Of a DNA stretch of 64,000 bases, positions 45,049 through 56,726 are shown one piece after another. Origin of the DNA: Streptomyces sp. HUAS YS2 (GTDB lineage Bacteria; Actinomycetota; Actinomycetes; Streptomycetales; Streptomycetaceae); the NCBI RefSeq assembly GCF_033343995.1, contig NZ_CP137573.1, forward strand, positions 1,798,001 through 1,862,000, in the 5' to 3' direction. Within the stretch, counting starts at the first letter, position 1; every line of letters begins with the position of its first letter. The notes below the pieces were generated by a model. It saw nothing but the letters and a program-made list of their open reading frames with translations. It was not told the origin of the DNA and did not search any database. The translations under genes and the position numbers were made by a program.

Positions 45049-46344
45049 TCAACTACCCAGCCGGGGAGCCCCGTTCTGATCGGCGAGATCTGCCGGAGTG
45101 AGCGGATTCATAGCGGTTACGTCCCTGGGCGCGAGCTGGAATCCCTGCCAGTGGACCGGCATCGGCTGCTGGTCCTCGTCCCGGGCGATGTGGTGGAACC
45201 CGATGTTGACCCAGACCGCCGGATCGGTCAGCGTCTCGCCGTTCACCCACTTGTCCACGCTGTCGGGCGCGCCCGCCCCGCAGTCGCGGATGTTGTTGCT
45301 GGCGAACTGCTCGCAGGGCTTCGTCTGCGTGAAGTAGACGTCGTGCCGGGTGAAACTCCGCCCGTCGTGCTTGGCGGACGGGCCGGGCACGATCTCGTAC
45401 GAGCGCGGGTGGCCGTCCTTGTTCTTGCCGTTCGCGCTCACCACCCGCCACCAGCGCATGGTCTTCGCGTCCCCGGCCAGCTCCTTGGTGACCGGCGTGC
45501 GGGTGGTCTTCGCCTTCGGCTGACCGCTGCCGCGCGGCGGGGTGACCTTGGAGTCGAACTGCTCGATCCGGTCCTTGACGCTGCCGTCGAGGCCGAAGTC
45601 GAGCCGCCAGAACACGTTGTGGGCGTGGCTGGTGGCGTACGAGCCCGCGCCGGGTCCGATCGGCCAGCCGCGGCCGTCGGTGGCGTTGTAGTCGCCGGGC
45701 GAGAGGCTGCCGGTGGCGCCGACGTTGGCCGAGATCAGGCCGTCGGAGGAGAACCGCCACTCGGTGATGTACTCGTACCAGGCGACCTTGTTGACGGTGT
45801 AGACGAGCAGGTCCTTGCCCTGGGCCTGCCAGACCTTGGTGCCCTCGTCGTTGGCCATCCGGTAGGCGTGGCCGCGGGACCGGGTGGTGGTGCAGAGCCC
45901 GTTGACGGTGCCCGCTTCGGGGATCTTCACGGGCGTGAGGGTGCCACCGGGGCACTCGGCCGGGCGCAGGTTCTGCAGGCCCCAGCCGAACCCGGCGCCG
46001 GTGAGGTCGTCGTACTCGGCGTTGCCGTCGTCGTACGGGACGTGGATCTGCGCCAGTTTGGCGCTGTTGAGGACGCGGATCGGGGCGGCGGCACCCTTGG
46101 GCTGGTAGGTGACCTTGTTCAGGATCAGCCCGTGGTCGGTGTCGTAGCGCCAGCACATGCGCCAGGTGGTGCCGCCGTCGAGCTTCTGCTCGATGCGGTA
46201 CGCGGCGGAGCAGTCGGGCCGGGTGGGCGCCGGGGCGGCGGTGGCCGTCACCGGGCCCGCGGCGGCCGTGGCGGTGCCGAGCAGCGCGGCGGCGGCAAGG
46301 ACGGCGCCGTGCCTGCGGGCACGGCGGAGCCGGGAGAAGAGCAT
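45049..46344 (-). CDS. Secreted copper amine oxidase catalytic domain
   Basis: A 431-residue protein with a signal peptide (MLFSRLRRARRHGAVLAAAA) followed directly by the copper amine oxidase catalytic (D4) domain. The copper ligands are H240 and H242 (TSHAHNV) and H398 (MPVHWQGF). The topaquinone tyrosine is Y190 in VAWYEYITEWRF, where the usual preceding Asn (NY[DE]) is Trp. Full bacterial enzymes of about 640 residues carry two extra N-terminal domains; here they seem to be in the separate gene upstream. It would oxidise amines outside the cell, if active. Confidence 0.78.
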   Translation of the reverse strand: MLFSRLRRARRHGAVLAAAALLGTATAAAGPVTATAAPAPTRPDCSAAYRIEQKLDGGTTWRMCWRYDTDHGLILNKVTYQPKGAAAPIRVLNSAKLAQIHVPYDDGNAEYDDLTGAGFGWGLQNLRPAECPGGTLTPVKIPEAGTVNGLCTTTRSRGHAYRMANDEGTKVWQAQGKDLLVYTVNKVAWYEYITEWRFSSDGLISANVGATGSLSPGDYNATDGRGWPIGPGAGSYATSHAHNVFWRLDFGLDGSVKDRIEQFDSKVTPPRGSGQPKAKTTRTPVTKELAGDAKTMRWWRVVSANGKNKDGHPRSYEIVPGPSAKHDGRSFTRHDVYFTQTKPCEQFASNNIRDCGAGAPDSVDKWVNGETLTDPAVWVNIGFHHIARDEDQQPMPVHWQGFQLAPRDVTAMNPLTPADLADQNGAPRLGS

Positions 46345-46422
46345 GGGACAGGAACCCCCTCGTACAGAAGTACGGAAGTGCTGAAAAGACGGAGCCGGAC
46401 GGAGACGGACAGGCGCGGGTGG

Positions 46423-47238
46423 TCAGCCGACGCGGGTCACGGTCCGGGCGCTGAGGTCGACGATCAGATTCCGGGTGTCGATCCACGAACCGTTGCGGAT
46501 CTTGGTGACGAGCCGGACGCAGCGGTGCTCGCCGCACTTCGCGAGCGCCGCGGGCACGTTCGCCTCGCGGTAGGTCCGGTACACGTCGCCGTTGAACCAG
46601 AGCTGATCCGGCGAGGTAAGGGCCTTCCCGGTGGCGTCCTTGTAGTCCTCCCGGACGCCTTTGCCGAGCGGGCTCACCAGGATCAGCTGCAGCGCCTCGC
46701 GCAGTTCACCGGGGTGCGCGGAGGGCTGCACCCCGCGCTGCGCGCGGGAGCTCTCCACCTTCCCGGTGTCCAGGTTCACCGTCCTGGTGATCAGCTCGTC
46801 GCGGCCGTAGTCGTAGTACCGCACCTCGGCGCGGCGCGGCGGGGCCGGGGCGTCCGCCTCGGCGGGCGGCGGCTCGGCGAGCACGGTGGCCAGGTGCTGC
46901 GGGCCCCGCTCCCCCTCGACGTCGCGGTAGGCGGCCCGGGCCGGCGGGGTCAGCGCCAGCGCCTCGGCACGCTTCAGCTCGTCGTCGGTGAGCGGGTCGG
47001 TGCCGACCCCTTTCGCGCCGGCCGGCGGCACGCTCGCGACGGTGCCGGGTTCCGGCGCGCCCTGCGCGTCCGGCCCGTTCTCCCCCTCGGCTCGTACCGT
47101 CCCGGTGGCGCGGCCCCCCGTGTCGTCCGCGCCCGCCGTGCCCGGCAGGGTGACGCCGACCATGATCGCGCTCCCCGTGACCGCCATGGCCGTGCCCGCC
47201 ACCACCTTCCCCAGGTGGCGGCGTAGTTTTTCGTACAC
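46423..47238 (-). CDS. Secreted protein, likely N-terminal (D2/D3) part of a split amine oxidase
   Basis: A 271-residue exported protein. The GTG at 47238 has AGAGGGGG 4 nt upstream. After a signal sequence (LGKVVAGTAMAVTGSAIM) and a low-complexity stretch, residues about 85-270 have the pattern of copper amine oxidase D2/D3 domains (EVRYYDYGRDELITRTVNLD, GKVESSRAQRGVQPS, then LVTKIRNGSWIDTRNLIVDL). It lies 78 bp upstream of the catalytic-domain gene on the same strand. Two cysteines (AKCGEHRCVRL) could form a disulfide. The domain reading is an inference from pattern and position. Confidence 0.6.
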   Translation of the reverse strand: MYEKLRRHLGKVVAGTAMAVTGSAIMVGVTLPGTAGADDTGGRATGTVRAEGENGPDAQGAPEPGTVASVPPAGAKGVGTDPLTDDELKRAEALALTPPARAAYRDVEGERGPQHLATVLAEPPPAEADAPAPPRRAEVRYYDYGRDELITRTVNLDTGKVESSRAQRGVQPSAHPGELREALQLILVSPLGKGVREDYKDATGKALTSPDQLWFNGDVYRTYREANVPAALAKCGEHRCVRLVTKIRNGSWIDTRNLIVDLSARTVTRVG

Positions 47239-47311
47239 GTATCCCCCTCTGTCCCCCTATGGAGCGGTGGTCACCCGGTAGGACGGGCCGAAGTCCTAGG
47301 AGGTTGCCCCT

Positions 47312-47336
47312 CTTTCGGGCAGGATCTGGCCGAAAG
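47312..47336. promoter_or_regulatory. Dyad CTTTCGG-N11-CCGAAAG before glgX
   Basis: Perfect 7-bp arms (47312-47318 and 47330-47336) lie 38 bp before the glgX start in the gap shared with the divergent amine oxidase operon. It could be an operator for the trehalose/glycogen genes. Confidence 0.35.
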
Positions 47337-47373
47337 CCCCAGTACCCGGATCAGAAGTGGAAGAGTCGTATCT

Positions 47374-49494
<2,121 letters not shown>

Positions 49495-49557
49495 TACACA
49501 CGATCGGACGTATGACCGCATGTCAGGATGACCGCCGAGCGGGGTACGTACGTTCGC

Positions 49558-51867
49558 ATGACGCCTGCGCCCACCGCCACCTACCGGCTCCAGCTCCAGC
49601 CCGACTTCCCGTTCGCGGCCGCCGAGCGGGCCGTGCCGTACCTGGCCCGGCTCGGGGTCTCGCACCTGCACCTGTCGCCCGTCCTCGAGGCCGTGCCCGG
49701 GTCCACGCACGGCTACGACGTCACCGACCACCGCTCGATCCGGGACGAGCTGGGCGGCGAGGAGGGGCTGCGGGCGCTGTCCGCGACCGCCCGGGCGCAC
49801 GGCCTGGGCCTGGTCGTGGACCTGGTGCCCAACCACATGGCGGCCTCCCCCCGGCACAACCACGCGCTGCGGGAGGTGCTGCGGGGCGGCCCGGAGTCGC
49901 CGTACGCGCGCTGGTTCGACATCGACTGGGCGGCCGGCGACGGACGGATCCTGCTGCCGGTGCTGCCCGGCCGGGTCGGCGGCGTCCTGGACGGGATGCG
50001 CGTCGCAGACGGGGCGCTGCACGTGGCCGGGCAGGAGTTCCCGCTGCGGGAGGGTACGGCGGGGCTGCCGCTGCCAGAGCTGCTGGACGCGCAGTGGTAC
50101 CGGCTCGGCTGGTGGCGGCTGGCCCGCACCGAGCTGAACTATCGGCGGTTCTTCACGATCTCGGACCTGATCGGGGTGCGGGTGGAGGACCCGGAGGTGT
50201 TCGACGCCACCCACGACACGATCGTGCGGCTGGTGCGGGACGGGGTGATCGAGGGGCTGCGGATCGACCACCCGGACGGGCTCGCCGACCCGGACGGTTA
50301 CCTGGAACGGCTGCGGGACGCGACCGGCGGCTGCTGGACGGTCGTCGAGAAGATCCTCACCGGTCCCGAGCACCTGCCGGCCGGCTGGCCGGTCGCCGGC
50401 ACCACCGGGTACGACGCGCTGCGGTACGTCGACGGGGTCTTCGTCGACGGCGCCGGGGCCGACGAACTGCGCGACCTCTACCGGGAGTTCGCGGGGCGCG
50501 CCGCGGACCGGGGCGGCAGCTGGGACGCGACGGCGCGGCGCGCCGCGTACAAGGTGGTCACCCACGAACTGGCCGCGGAGACCGCGGCGCTGACCCGGAC
50601 CGCGGCCCGGATCTGCGCCGCCGACCCCGCCCTGCGGGACCACGCGCCGTGGGCGCTGCGGACCGCGGTGCGCGAACTGCTCGTCCGGGTACCGGTGTAC
50701 CGCACGTACCGGACCGGCGGCGAGGAGGTGCTGACCGAGGAGGCGGCCCGGGGCGCGAAGGCGGCGTTCGCGGTGGAGGAGGAGGCCGCGGCGGTGGACC
50801 TCGTACGGGACCTGGCGCTCGGGCGGCTCGGGGACGGGCCCGAACAGTGCGCGTTCCGGGCCCGGTTCGCGCAGACGTCGTCGGCGCTGCGGGCGAAGTC
50901 CGTGGAGGACACGGCGTTCTACCGGTACACGCCGCTGCTGTCGGCGAACGAGGTCGGCGGGGATCCCGGGCGGCCGGCGGTCGGCCCGGAGGAGTTCCAC
51001 GCGTACTGCGAACGGCTGGCCCGCGACTGGCCGTCCACCGGGACGGTGCTGACCACGCACGACACGAAGCGCAGCGCGGACGTACGGGCCGGTATCGCGG
51101 TGCTCTCGCAGTGCCCCGAGCGCTGGGCGGAGCTCCTGGACGAGGTCGCGGGGGTGCCCGCGCCGGACCCGCACCTCGCGTGGACGGCCTGGCAGACCGC
51201 GTTCGGCTTCGGCGTGCCGGACCCTGAGCGGCTGGGGCCCGCGCTGCTGAAGTCCGTACGGGAAGCGGGCCTGCACACCAGTTGGACGGAGCCGGACCCG
51301 GCGTACGAGAAGGCGGTGACCGAGTTCGTGGCGGCGGGCCCGGGCCGGATCCCGCTGCGGACGGCATCCCCGGCGGCCTTCGCCCTGGAGCCGCACATCC
51401 GCGCGCAGTCACTGGGCGCGGCGCTGGTCCACCTGACGATGCCCGGGGTCCCGGAGCTGTACCAGGGAACGGAGCGCGAGTACCGCGCCCTGGTCGACCC
51501 GGACAACCGGGCGCCGTTCAAGGTCGCGGAGGACGACGAGAAGACGACACTGACCCGGGCCGCCCTGGCGCTGCGTACCCGCCGCCCGGAGCTGTTCGGA
51601 CCGGGCGGCGGGTACGCGCCGCTGACCGCAGAGGGCCCGGCGGCCGGCCATTGTCTTGCCTTCGTCCGCGGGGACGGATCGCTCACCGTGGTCACCCGGC
51701 TCTCGCTGCGCCTCGCGGAATCGGGCGGCTGGCGGGACACCGTCCTGCCGCTGCCGGCCGGGCGCTGGGTCGAACTCGGACACGGAGGACGGGAGTTCAC
51801 CGGCGGTCCACTGCGCCTCGCAGAGCTTCTCTCGAACCGCCCGGTGGCCCTGATGGAACGCCGTTAG
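49558..51867 (+). CDS. treY: Maltooligosyl trehalose synthase
   Basis: A 769-residue GH13 enzyme from the ATG at 49558, whose first residues TPAPTATYRLQLQPDF start the family's conserved region (an ATG at 49528 would add ten residues). It carries LVVDLVPNHMA, GLRIDHPDGLADPDGYLERL (nucleophile Asp), VVEKILTGPEHLP (acid Glu) and GTVLTTHDTKRSADVR. It isomerises the reducing-end glucose of maltodextrins to an alpha,alpha-1,1 bond. TreZ (63107 onward) would release trehalose. A hairpin terminator follows. Confidence 0.94.
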   Translation: MTPAPTATYRLQLQPDFPFAAAERAVPYLARLGVSHLHLSPVLEAVPGSTHGYDVTDHRSIRDELGGEEGLRALSATARAHGLGLVVDLVPNHMAASPRHNHALREVLRGGPESPYARWFDIDWAAGDGRILLPVLPGRVGGVLDGMRVADGALHVAGQEFPLREGTAGLPLPELLDAQWYRLGWWRLARTELNYRRFFTISDLIGVRVEDPEVFDATHDTIVRLVRDGVIEGLRIDHPDGLADPDGYLERLRDATGGCWTVVEKILTGPEHLPAGWPVAGTTGYDALRYVDGVFVDGAGADELRDLYREFAGRAADRGGSWDATARRAAYKVVTHELAAETAALTRTAARICAADPALRDHAPWALRTAVRELLVRVPVYRTYRTGGEEVLTEEAARGAKAAFAVEEEAAAVDLVRDLALGRLGDGPEQCAFRARFAQTSSALRAKSVEDTAFYRYTPLLSANEVGGDPGRPAVGPEEFHAYCERLARDWPSTGTVLTTHDTKRSADVRAGIAVLSQCPERWAELLDEVAGVPAPDPHLAWTAWQTAFGFGVPDPERLGPALLKSVREAGLHTSWTEPDPAYEKAVTEFVAAGPGRIPLRTASPAAFALEPHIRAQSLGAALVHLTMPGVPELYQGTEREYRALVDPDNRAPFKVAEDDEKTTLTRAALALRTRRPELFGPGGGYAPLTAEGPAAGHCLAFVRGDGSLTVVTRLSLRLAESGGWRDTVLPLPAGRWVELGHGGREFTGGPLRLAELLSNRPVALMERR

Positions 51868-51965
51868 CAACGGAATTCCCTCCATTTCACGGAGCCTTCT
51901 TTCGACCGCTCCCCATTCCCTGTCGCCACCATCGAGAGCAGGCTCGAAAGGCCGAATTCATCCGC

Positions 51966-51983
51966 GGTTTCGAAGTCGAAACC
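51966..51983. repeat. 8-bp dyad just before treY terminator
   Basis: GGTTTCGA (51966-51973) and TCGAAACC (51976-51983) are separated by 2 nt, about 100 bp past the treY stop and 13 bp before the larger hairpin. It could be a second element of the terminator. Confidence 0.35.
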
Positions 51984-51995
51984 GGTCCGGTCGAT

Positions 51996-52020
51996 ACCGC
52001 GCCCTCGTGGGCGCGGTTTC
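51996..52020 (+). terminator. Intrinsic terminator after treY
   Basis: ACCGCGCCC (51996-52004), loop TCGT, GGGCGCGGT (52009-52017) followed by TTTCTCG. It is a 9-bp perfect stem with a short T-run, the closest match in the window to an intrinsic terminator. It lies 129 bp after the stop. Confidence 0.65.
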
Positions 52021-52179
52021 TCGTTCCCGAACGCAGCGCCGACGGTCTGCCCTGACCGCGGGCACCTTGGCGTGCCTCCGCCTGCCTTCCGCCCGAGTGT
52101 CGTGGCGGGTTCGTGACAAGGACCAAGTCCGCCACAGCTGATCCGTTGCCTCGGTCCACGCAGCGCCCGAAAGTGCCTG

Positions 52180-52287
52180 ATGCAGCAAGAACTTCTCTCT
52201 CACGACGAGTTGGAGACGCTCATGCATCCCCCGCGCCATTTTCACGACGAAGCCGGAAGAACGACATCACAGGAGGCCTCGCGATGA
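52180..52287 (+). CDS. 35-codon upstream ORF overlapping S8 protease start
   Basis: The ATG at 52180 opens a frame (MQQELLSHDELETL..., ending TTSQEASR) whose TGA (52285-52287) overlaps the protease ATG at 52284 as ATGA. The overlap suggests translational coupling. Its own RBS is weak (GAAAG). The product is charged and soluble, with no family recognised. The region before it (52021-52179) has no other coding sign. Confidence 0.35.
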   Translation: MQQELLSHDELETLMHPPRHFHDEAGRTTSQEASR

Positions 52288-55200
52288 GGCGTTTCGGGCG
52301 ACGGCTGGCCGCGGCGGCCGCCGGCATCACTGTCCTCGGGACGGTCATGTCGAGCACCGCGGCGAGTGCCTCCGACCCCAACCGGGCTCCGTCTTCTCCC
52401 ACTTCCCTCAACCTGCCGGCTTCGGTCGGCGACAGCCTCCTCAAGGCCGCCGCCGGAACGCGAGCGAACCTGTCACTGACGTTGGTGACCGGCGACAAGG
52501 TGCAGATCGGCATCACGAAGGACCGGAAGCCGGTCGTCCGTGAGATCGTGCCCGCGACGCGGCCCGGCAACGAGTCGGTCCTCTTCCACACCGTCACCCG
52601 GGGCGACAAGGTCTACGTCGTCCCGCAGGACGCGTTGTCGCTGCTCCGCGCCGACCTGCTGGACTGGGAGCTCTTCAACCTGGCCAAGCTGGCCGACTGG
52701 ACGACCGCGGGCAGGACCGGCGAGGTCCCGGTGATCGCCACGTACACCGGCAAAGCCAGTGCCCGGACGGCAACGCCCCCGACGGGTACGACCGCCAAGT
52801 CCGTCCTGCCGGGCATCAACGCCCGCGCGATGAGCGTCAAGGGCGACGGCCGGTGGTGGCGAGAGGTGCGGGAGAAGACCACCGGCAAGTCCGCCGCCGC
52901 CTCCAGGGCCTCCGGCCCGCTGGCCGGGGTGGGGAAGGTGTGGCTGGACGAGCTGACGAAGCTGCAGCTCGACCAGTCCGTACCGCAGATCGGCGCGCCC
53001 GCCGCCTGGGCCCGCGGCTACGACGGCGCGAACGTGAAGGTCGCGGTGCTGGACAGTGGCGTCGACGCCACCCACCCCGATCTCGCCGGCCGGATCGCCG
53101 AGGCGGTCGATTTCACCAACAGCCCGAAGGGTGCGGTGGACGAACACGGACACGGTACCCATGTGGCGTCCACGATCGCCGGTACCGGACAGGCTTCCGA
53201 CGGGCTGCGTCGCGGTGTGGCGCCCGGTGCGAAGCTCGCCGTCGGCAGGGTCTGCGGTGCGGACGGCTCGTGCGCCGGCTCCTCGGTCATCGCCGGCATG
53301 GAGTGGGCCGCCAAGTCCGGTGCCGACGTGGTCAACATGAGCCTCGGCGGCGCGCCCTCCGACGGAAGGGACCCGCTGAGCACAGCGGTCAACGCGCTCA
53401 GCCGCACCTACGGCACCTTGTTCGTCATCGCCGCGGGCAACGCCGGCCCGGACTCCGAGACGGTCGGGGCGCCGGGTGCCGCCGACGAGGCGCTGACCGT
53501 CGCGGCCGTGGACAAGAGCGACCAGATGGCCCGCTTCTCCAGCCGCGGACCCCGCGTCGGGGACGGCGCGGTCAAGCCGGACATCTCGGCCCCGGGCGTC
53601 GCCATCGTCGCGGCGCGCGCGAAGGGCACCGGGATGGGCAAGCCCGTGGACGACTACTACACGTCCGCCAGCGGCACCTCCATGGCTACGCCCCATATGG
53701 CCGGCGCCGCGGCGATCATCGCCCAGCAGCGTCCGGACTTCACCGGGCGGCAGATCAAGTCGCTGCTGATGGCGACGTCCAAGGACCTCGGGCACGACCT
53801 GTTCGCGCAGGGCGCCGGCCGGGTGGACGTGGCCCGGGCGATCGACCCGAAGATCATCCCCGACGGAAACCTGAGCTTCGGCCGAGCCGAGTATCCGCAC
53901 GCGCCGGTTTCCAGGACGGTCACCTACACCAACGTGACCGACGAGCCGATCACGCTCGCGCTGTCCGCCTCGGCCTCCTCCGCGGGCAAGCCCGCACCGG
54001 CCGGGCTCTTCGCCCTCGGCGCCGACCAGGTCACCGTGCCCGCCAAGGGCTCGGCCGACGTGACGGTGACCATGGACGGCAGGGCGGTGGACAGTTCCGG
54101 GCAGTACGGCGCGTACTCCGGCGTCCTGACCGCCAAGGACGGCGCGGGGACACTGTTCGGATCGACGCGGATCTCGACCTATGTGGAGCCGATCCGCCAC
54201 GACCTGAACATCAGGATCGTTCCTCCGGCGGGCGCCACCGATGTCTCGTACGGCAGCGCGCTGATCGTCCCGGTCGACGAGGACAAGCTGAAGCTGTACG
54301 AGAAGCCGCTGACGGTCCCGGGCGGCGAGACGATCCGGGCACGGGTCTTCGCCGGCACGGTCACGGCGGCCATCGGGGTGACGTGGCGTGACGCGGCGGG
54401 CGAGAAGCACATGGCCGCGCCGCTGGTGCCCGAGGTGAAGGTCGCCGGGGCGACCACGGTGGAGCTGGACCTGCGGAAGGTCAAGCCCATCAGGGTGAAC
54501 ACCCCGGAGCCCACCGAGACGTACGCGGCACTCTTCAAGACCCAGCGGGTCTCCGTGGACGGAGCCTGGGGGATCACGGCCTCGTTGAGCGCCGAGTACG
54601 GTCCCGGTGACCCGCACTGGTGGGCGCTGCCGACCACCGGCGAGGTCAGCCTCGGGACGCTCGACTTCTTCAGTCGGCACGTTCTCGTTCCGCCGTCGGT
54701 GACGATGACGGTCACGGGGAACGGCGACGCGTTCGGCCTGGACGCCCGCTACGCGACACCGGACACCACCATCAACGGCGGAAACCAGCGGTGGACCAAG
54801 GACGGCAAGCCCGTGTCCACGCTCGTGCGGTCGGCGATCCCCCGGCTGCCCGTCAACGGGACGAAGCGCGTCGTCCACGCGGGCACCGGCTCGGCCGAGG
54901 AACTCGCCGGGGTCGACGCCAAGGGTGCGCTGGTGCTGCTGAAGCCGACCGACATCTGCACGACGACCTGCGACTTCACGGCGCTGCGCAAGCGCGTGGC
55001 GGCGGCCGCCGCTGCGGGCGCGGTCGGGGTGCTCGTGACCGGCGAGACCGACCGGGTCGCCCTGCTGAAGTACGAGTCGTTCCGGCAGTACAAGTGCGAG
55101 AACGGCCCTGACAGCTGTCCGCCGGTCGACCCGTACGCGGCGCTGCCGATCGTGACCGTGCCTCCGGCCCAGGCCGACACCCTGATCCGGCGGATCGACG

Positions 55201-55958
55201 GAGCGAAGGCCGACGTCCGGATCGCGCTCGGCGGCAGCCGTGAGGTGTCCGAGGCCTACGCTCTGGCGTTCGACTCCCCCGGACGGGTTCCCGGCAACCT
55301 GCCGTACCGGGTCGACTCCCGGGATCTCGACCGCGTCGATCACCGCTTCCACTCCGACCGGCCCGGCGCGATTCCCCACTTCAGCTGGAACCGGATGACG
55401 AAGTCCGGCCCGGTGACGGAGGAGAGCATGCTGCCCAAGCCGGACAGCCAGCGGCAGTTCACGACCTGGGTGGGGCCGCGGAACGCCGAGGCGATCGACC
55501 GCTTCGAGATGTCCGTCAGGGACTATCTCGCGCCGTCCGTGGCAGGTCCTTCGGGCCCGAGCGAGACGCAGGACCGGTTGCTCGGGGCGAAGAACACGAT
55601 CGACTGGAACGAGGGACCGTCCCTTCCCGGCGCGGCACCCCCGGTCCGCACCGCGTCGGGCTTCACCGCCGACACCGGCCTGCCGTGCGCCGGCTGCCGG
55701 GAGGGCGACCGCTTCTGGCCCACCCTGTACCTGACCAGCGGCGGGGGCGGACGCCAGGCCATGATGGGCATGCTGAACGACACGGGCATCGCCCATCTGA
55801 TCTACGGAGTCCAGGCCTGCGAGCCCCCCGCCTGCCGCGTGGGCCTCTTCGACGACACCGGCCGTGAGATCGAGCAGAAGCTCCACCCGGTCGAGTTCGC
55901 CTTCCAGCTCGGCGAGCCCGGCGACGCGTCGGACCTGACGTCGAGGAGCGAGCGGTGA
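52284..55958 (+). CDS. Large secreted S8 serine protease
   Basis: A 1224-residue preproprotease; AGGAGG (52271-52276) lies 7 nt before the ATG. It has a signal peptide (MRRFGRRLAAAAAGITVLGT), a long propeptide (to about residue 235) and a catalytic domain with D257 (VLDSGVD), H290 (GHGTHVAS) and S466 (GTSMATPH). After it come beta-rich domains, including a PA-like insert (LVLLKPTDICTTTCDF, then GAVGVLVTGETD) around residues 890-990. The C-terminus has two CxxC-like pairs (LPCAGCRE, ACEPPACRV). It overlaps the lipoprotein gene downstream by one base, so the two probably work together at the cell surface. Confidence 0.92.
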   Translation: MRRFGRRLAAAAAGITVLGTVMSSTAASASDPNRAPSSPTSLNLPASVGDSLLKAAAGTRANLSLTLVTGDKVQIGITKDRKPVVREIVPATRPGNESVLFHTVTRGDKVYVVPQDALSLLRADLLDWELFNLAKLADWTTAGRTGEVPVIATYTGKASARTATPPTGTTAKSVLPGINARAMSVKGDGRWWREVREKTTGKSAAASRASGPLAGVGKVWLDELTKLQLDQSVPQIGAPAAWARGYDGANVKVAVLDSGVDATHPDLAGRIAEAVDFTNSPKGAVDEHGHGTHVASTIAGTGQASDGLRRGVAPGAKLAVGRVCGADGSCAGSSVIAGMEWAAKSGADVVNMSLGGAPSDGRDPLSTAVNALSRTYGTLFVIAAGNAGPDSETVGAPGAADEALTVAAVDKSDQMARFSSRGPRVGDGAVKPDISAPGVAIVAARAKGTGMGKPVDDYYTSASGTSMATPHMAGAAAIIAQQRPDFTGRQIKSLLMATSKDLGHDLFAQGAGRVDVARAIDPKIIPDGNLSFGRAEYPHAPVSRTVTYTNVTDEPITLALSASASSAGKPAPAGLFALGADQVTVPAKGSADVTVTMDGRAVDSSGQYGAYSGVLTAKDGAGTLFGSTRISTYVEPIRHDLNIRIVPPAGATDVSYGSALIVPVDEDKLKLYEKPLTVPGGETIRARVFAGTVTAAIGVTWRDAAGEKHMAAPLVPEVKVAGATTVELDLRKVKPIRVNTPEPTETYAALFKTQRVSVDGAWGITASLSAEYGPGDPHWWALPTTGEVSLGTLDFFSRHVLVPPSVTMTVTGNGDAFGLDARYATPDTTINGGNQRWTKDGKPVSTLVRSAIPRLPVNGTKRVVHAGTGSAEELAGVDAKGALVLLKPTDICTTTCDFTALRKRVAAAAAAGAVGVLVTGETDRVALLKYESFRQYKCENGPDSCPPVDPYAALPIVTVPPAQADTLIRRIDGAKADVRIALGGSREVSEAYALAFDSPGRVPGNLPYRVDSRDLDRVDHRFHSDRPGAIPHFSWNRMTKSGPVTEESMLPKPDSQRQFTTWVGPRNAEAIDRFEMSVRDYLAPSVAGPSGPSETQDRLLGAKNTIDWNEGPSLPGAAPPVRTASGFTADTGLPCAGCREGDRFWPTLYLTSGGGGRQAMMGMLNDTGIAHLIYGVQACEPPACRVGLFDDTGREIEQKLHPVEFAFQLGEPGDASDLTSRSER

Positions 55959-56593
55959 TGACCGACATGGGAATGGAGGGTGCTCCGATGAACGCGGCCG
56001 CGCCGTCGAGTCGGCGCCGGAAGGTGAAGCTGGTGGTCTCGGCCGCCCTGGCGATGCTCGCCCTGGTGGGGTGCAAGGCCGACGTCATCGCCTACGACCT
56101 GCCGGCGGAATCCGCCCGTTACTCGTTCCGGGCGGAGACCGACGGGGTCAAGACCGTGTGGGGGTACACCTCCGAGCGGCCGACCAAGGCCGACACGCCG
56201 ACGTCACAGCCGTGCCTCGCGGACGTCGTCGTCAAGGAGCCCGGTCCGTGCCGTCCGGAGCCGCTCATCTTCCTCCGGTATGACTTCGGCCTGGGCCTGG
56301 ACAACACCGCACCGGCCGAGGAGGCCCACCCCGTCACCGTCACCGGCTACTACCAGGACCGGCTCGGCACGCCGCCGACCGTGACCCGGTTGCGGGCGGA
56401 GGCCAGCTTCGACGGCGGCAAGACCTGGAAGCCGGTGACCACCACGGCCGGCGGGAAGAACACCTTCACCGCGCGCATCACGCATCCGAGTCGGGACCGG
56501 GCGTCCGGAGGGGTCGCGCTGCGGATCAGCGCGACCGACAGTGCGGGCAACACCGTCGAGCAGACGATCCCGCAGGCGTACCGACTGCGCTGA
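55958..56593 (+). CDS. Lipoprotein linked to the S8 protease
   Basis: The ATG at 55958 shares its A with the protease stop (TGATG) and has GAGGAG 9 nt upstream; an internal ATG at 55988 with GGAGGG is an alternative and would begin right at the signal peptide. The protein has a basic start RRRKVKLVVS, a hydrophobic segment and lipobox LVGCKAD. The mature part is beta-rich (YSFRAETDGVKTVWGYTSE, RAEASFDGGKTWKPVTTT) with Ig-like character. No family is recognised. It may anchor or help fold the protease. Confidence 0.75.
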   Translation: MTDMGMEGAPMNAAAPSSRRRKVKLVVSAALAMLALVGCKADVIAYDLPAESARYSFRAETDGVKTVWGYTSERPTKADTPTSQPCLADVVVKEPGPCRPEPLIFLRYDFGLGLDNTAPAEEAHPVTVTGYYQDRLGTPPTVTRLRAEASFDGGKTWKPVTTTAGGKNTFTARITHPSRDRASGGVALRISATDSAGNTVEQTIPQAYRLR

Positions 56594-56634
56594 GGCGGAC
56601 CGCCGAAACGGTGAAGCGCCCCTGAGGGGCCACG

Positions 56635-56666
56635 GCCGGGGCCGGACACACGTGTCCGGCCCCGGC
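56635..56666 (+). terminator. 15-bp perfect palindrome ending the protease operon
   Basis: Arms 56635-56649 and 56652-56666 are perfectly complementary over 15 bp with only two central bases (AC), 42 bp after the lipoprotein stop. A smaller hairpin GCCCC-TGA-GGGGC precedes it. It is a terminator or, if bound by protein, an operator for the regulator gene that starts at 56727. Confidence 0.65.
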
Positions 56667-56726
56667 GTGCTCCTTCCAGGACACGGGCGCCCGACCGACG
56701 TACCCGAGGACAAGCACAGGAGCATC

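Noticed and set aside
52113..52283. N-terminal extension of the large S8 protease from a start at 52113
   Set aside because: The ATG at 52284 has a strong AGGAGG and begins a classical signal peptide; the extension has no such features.
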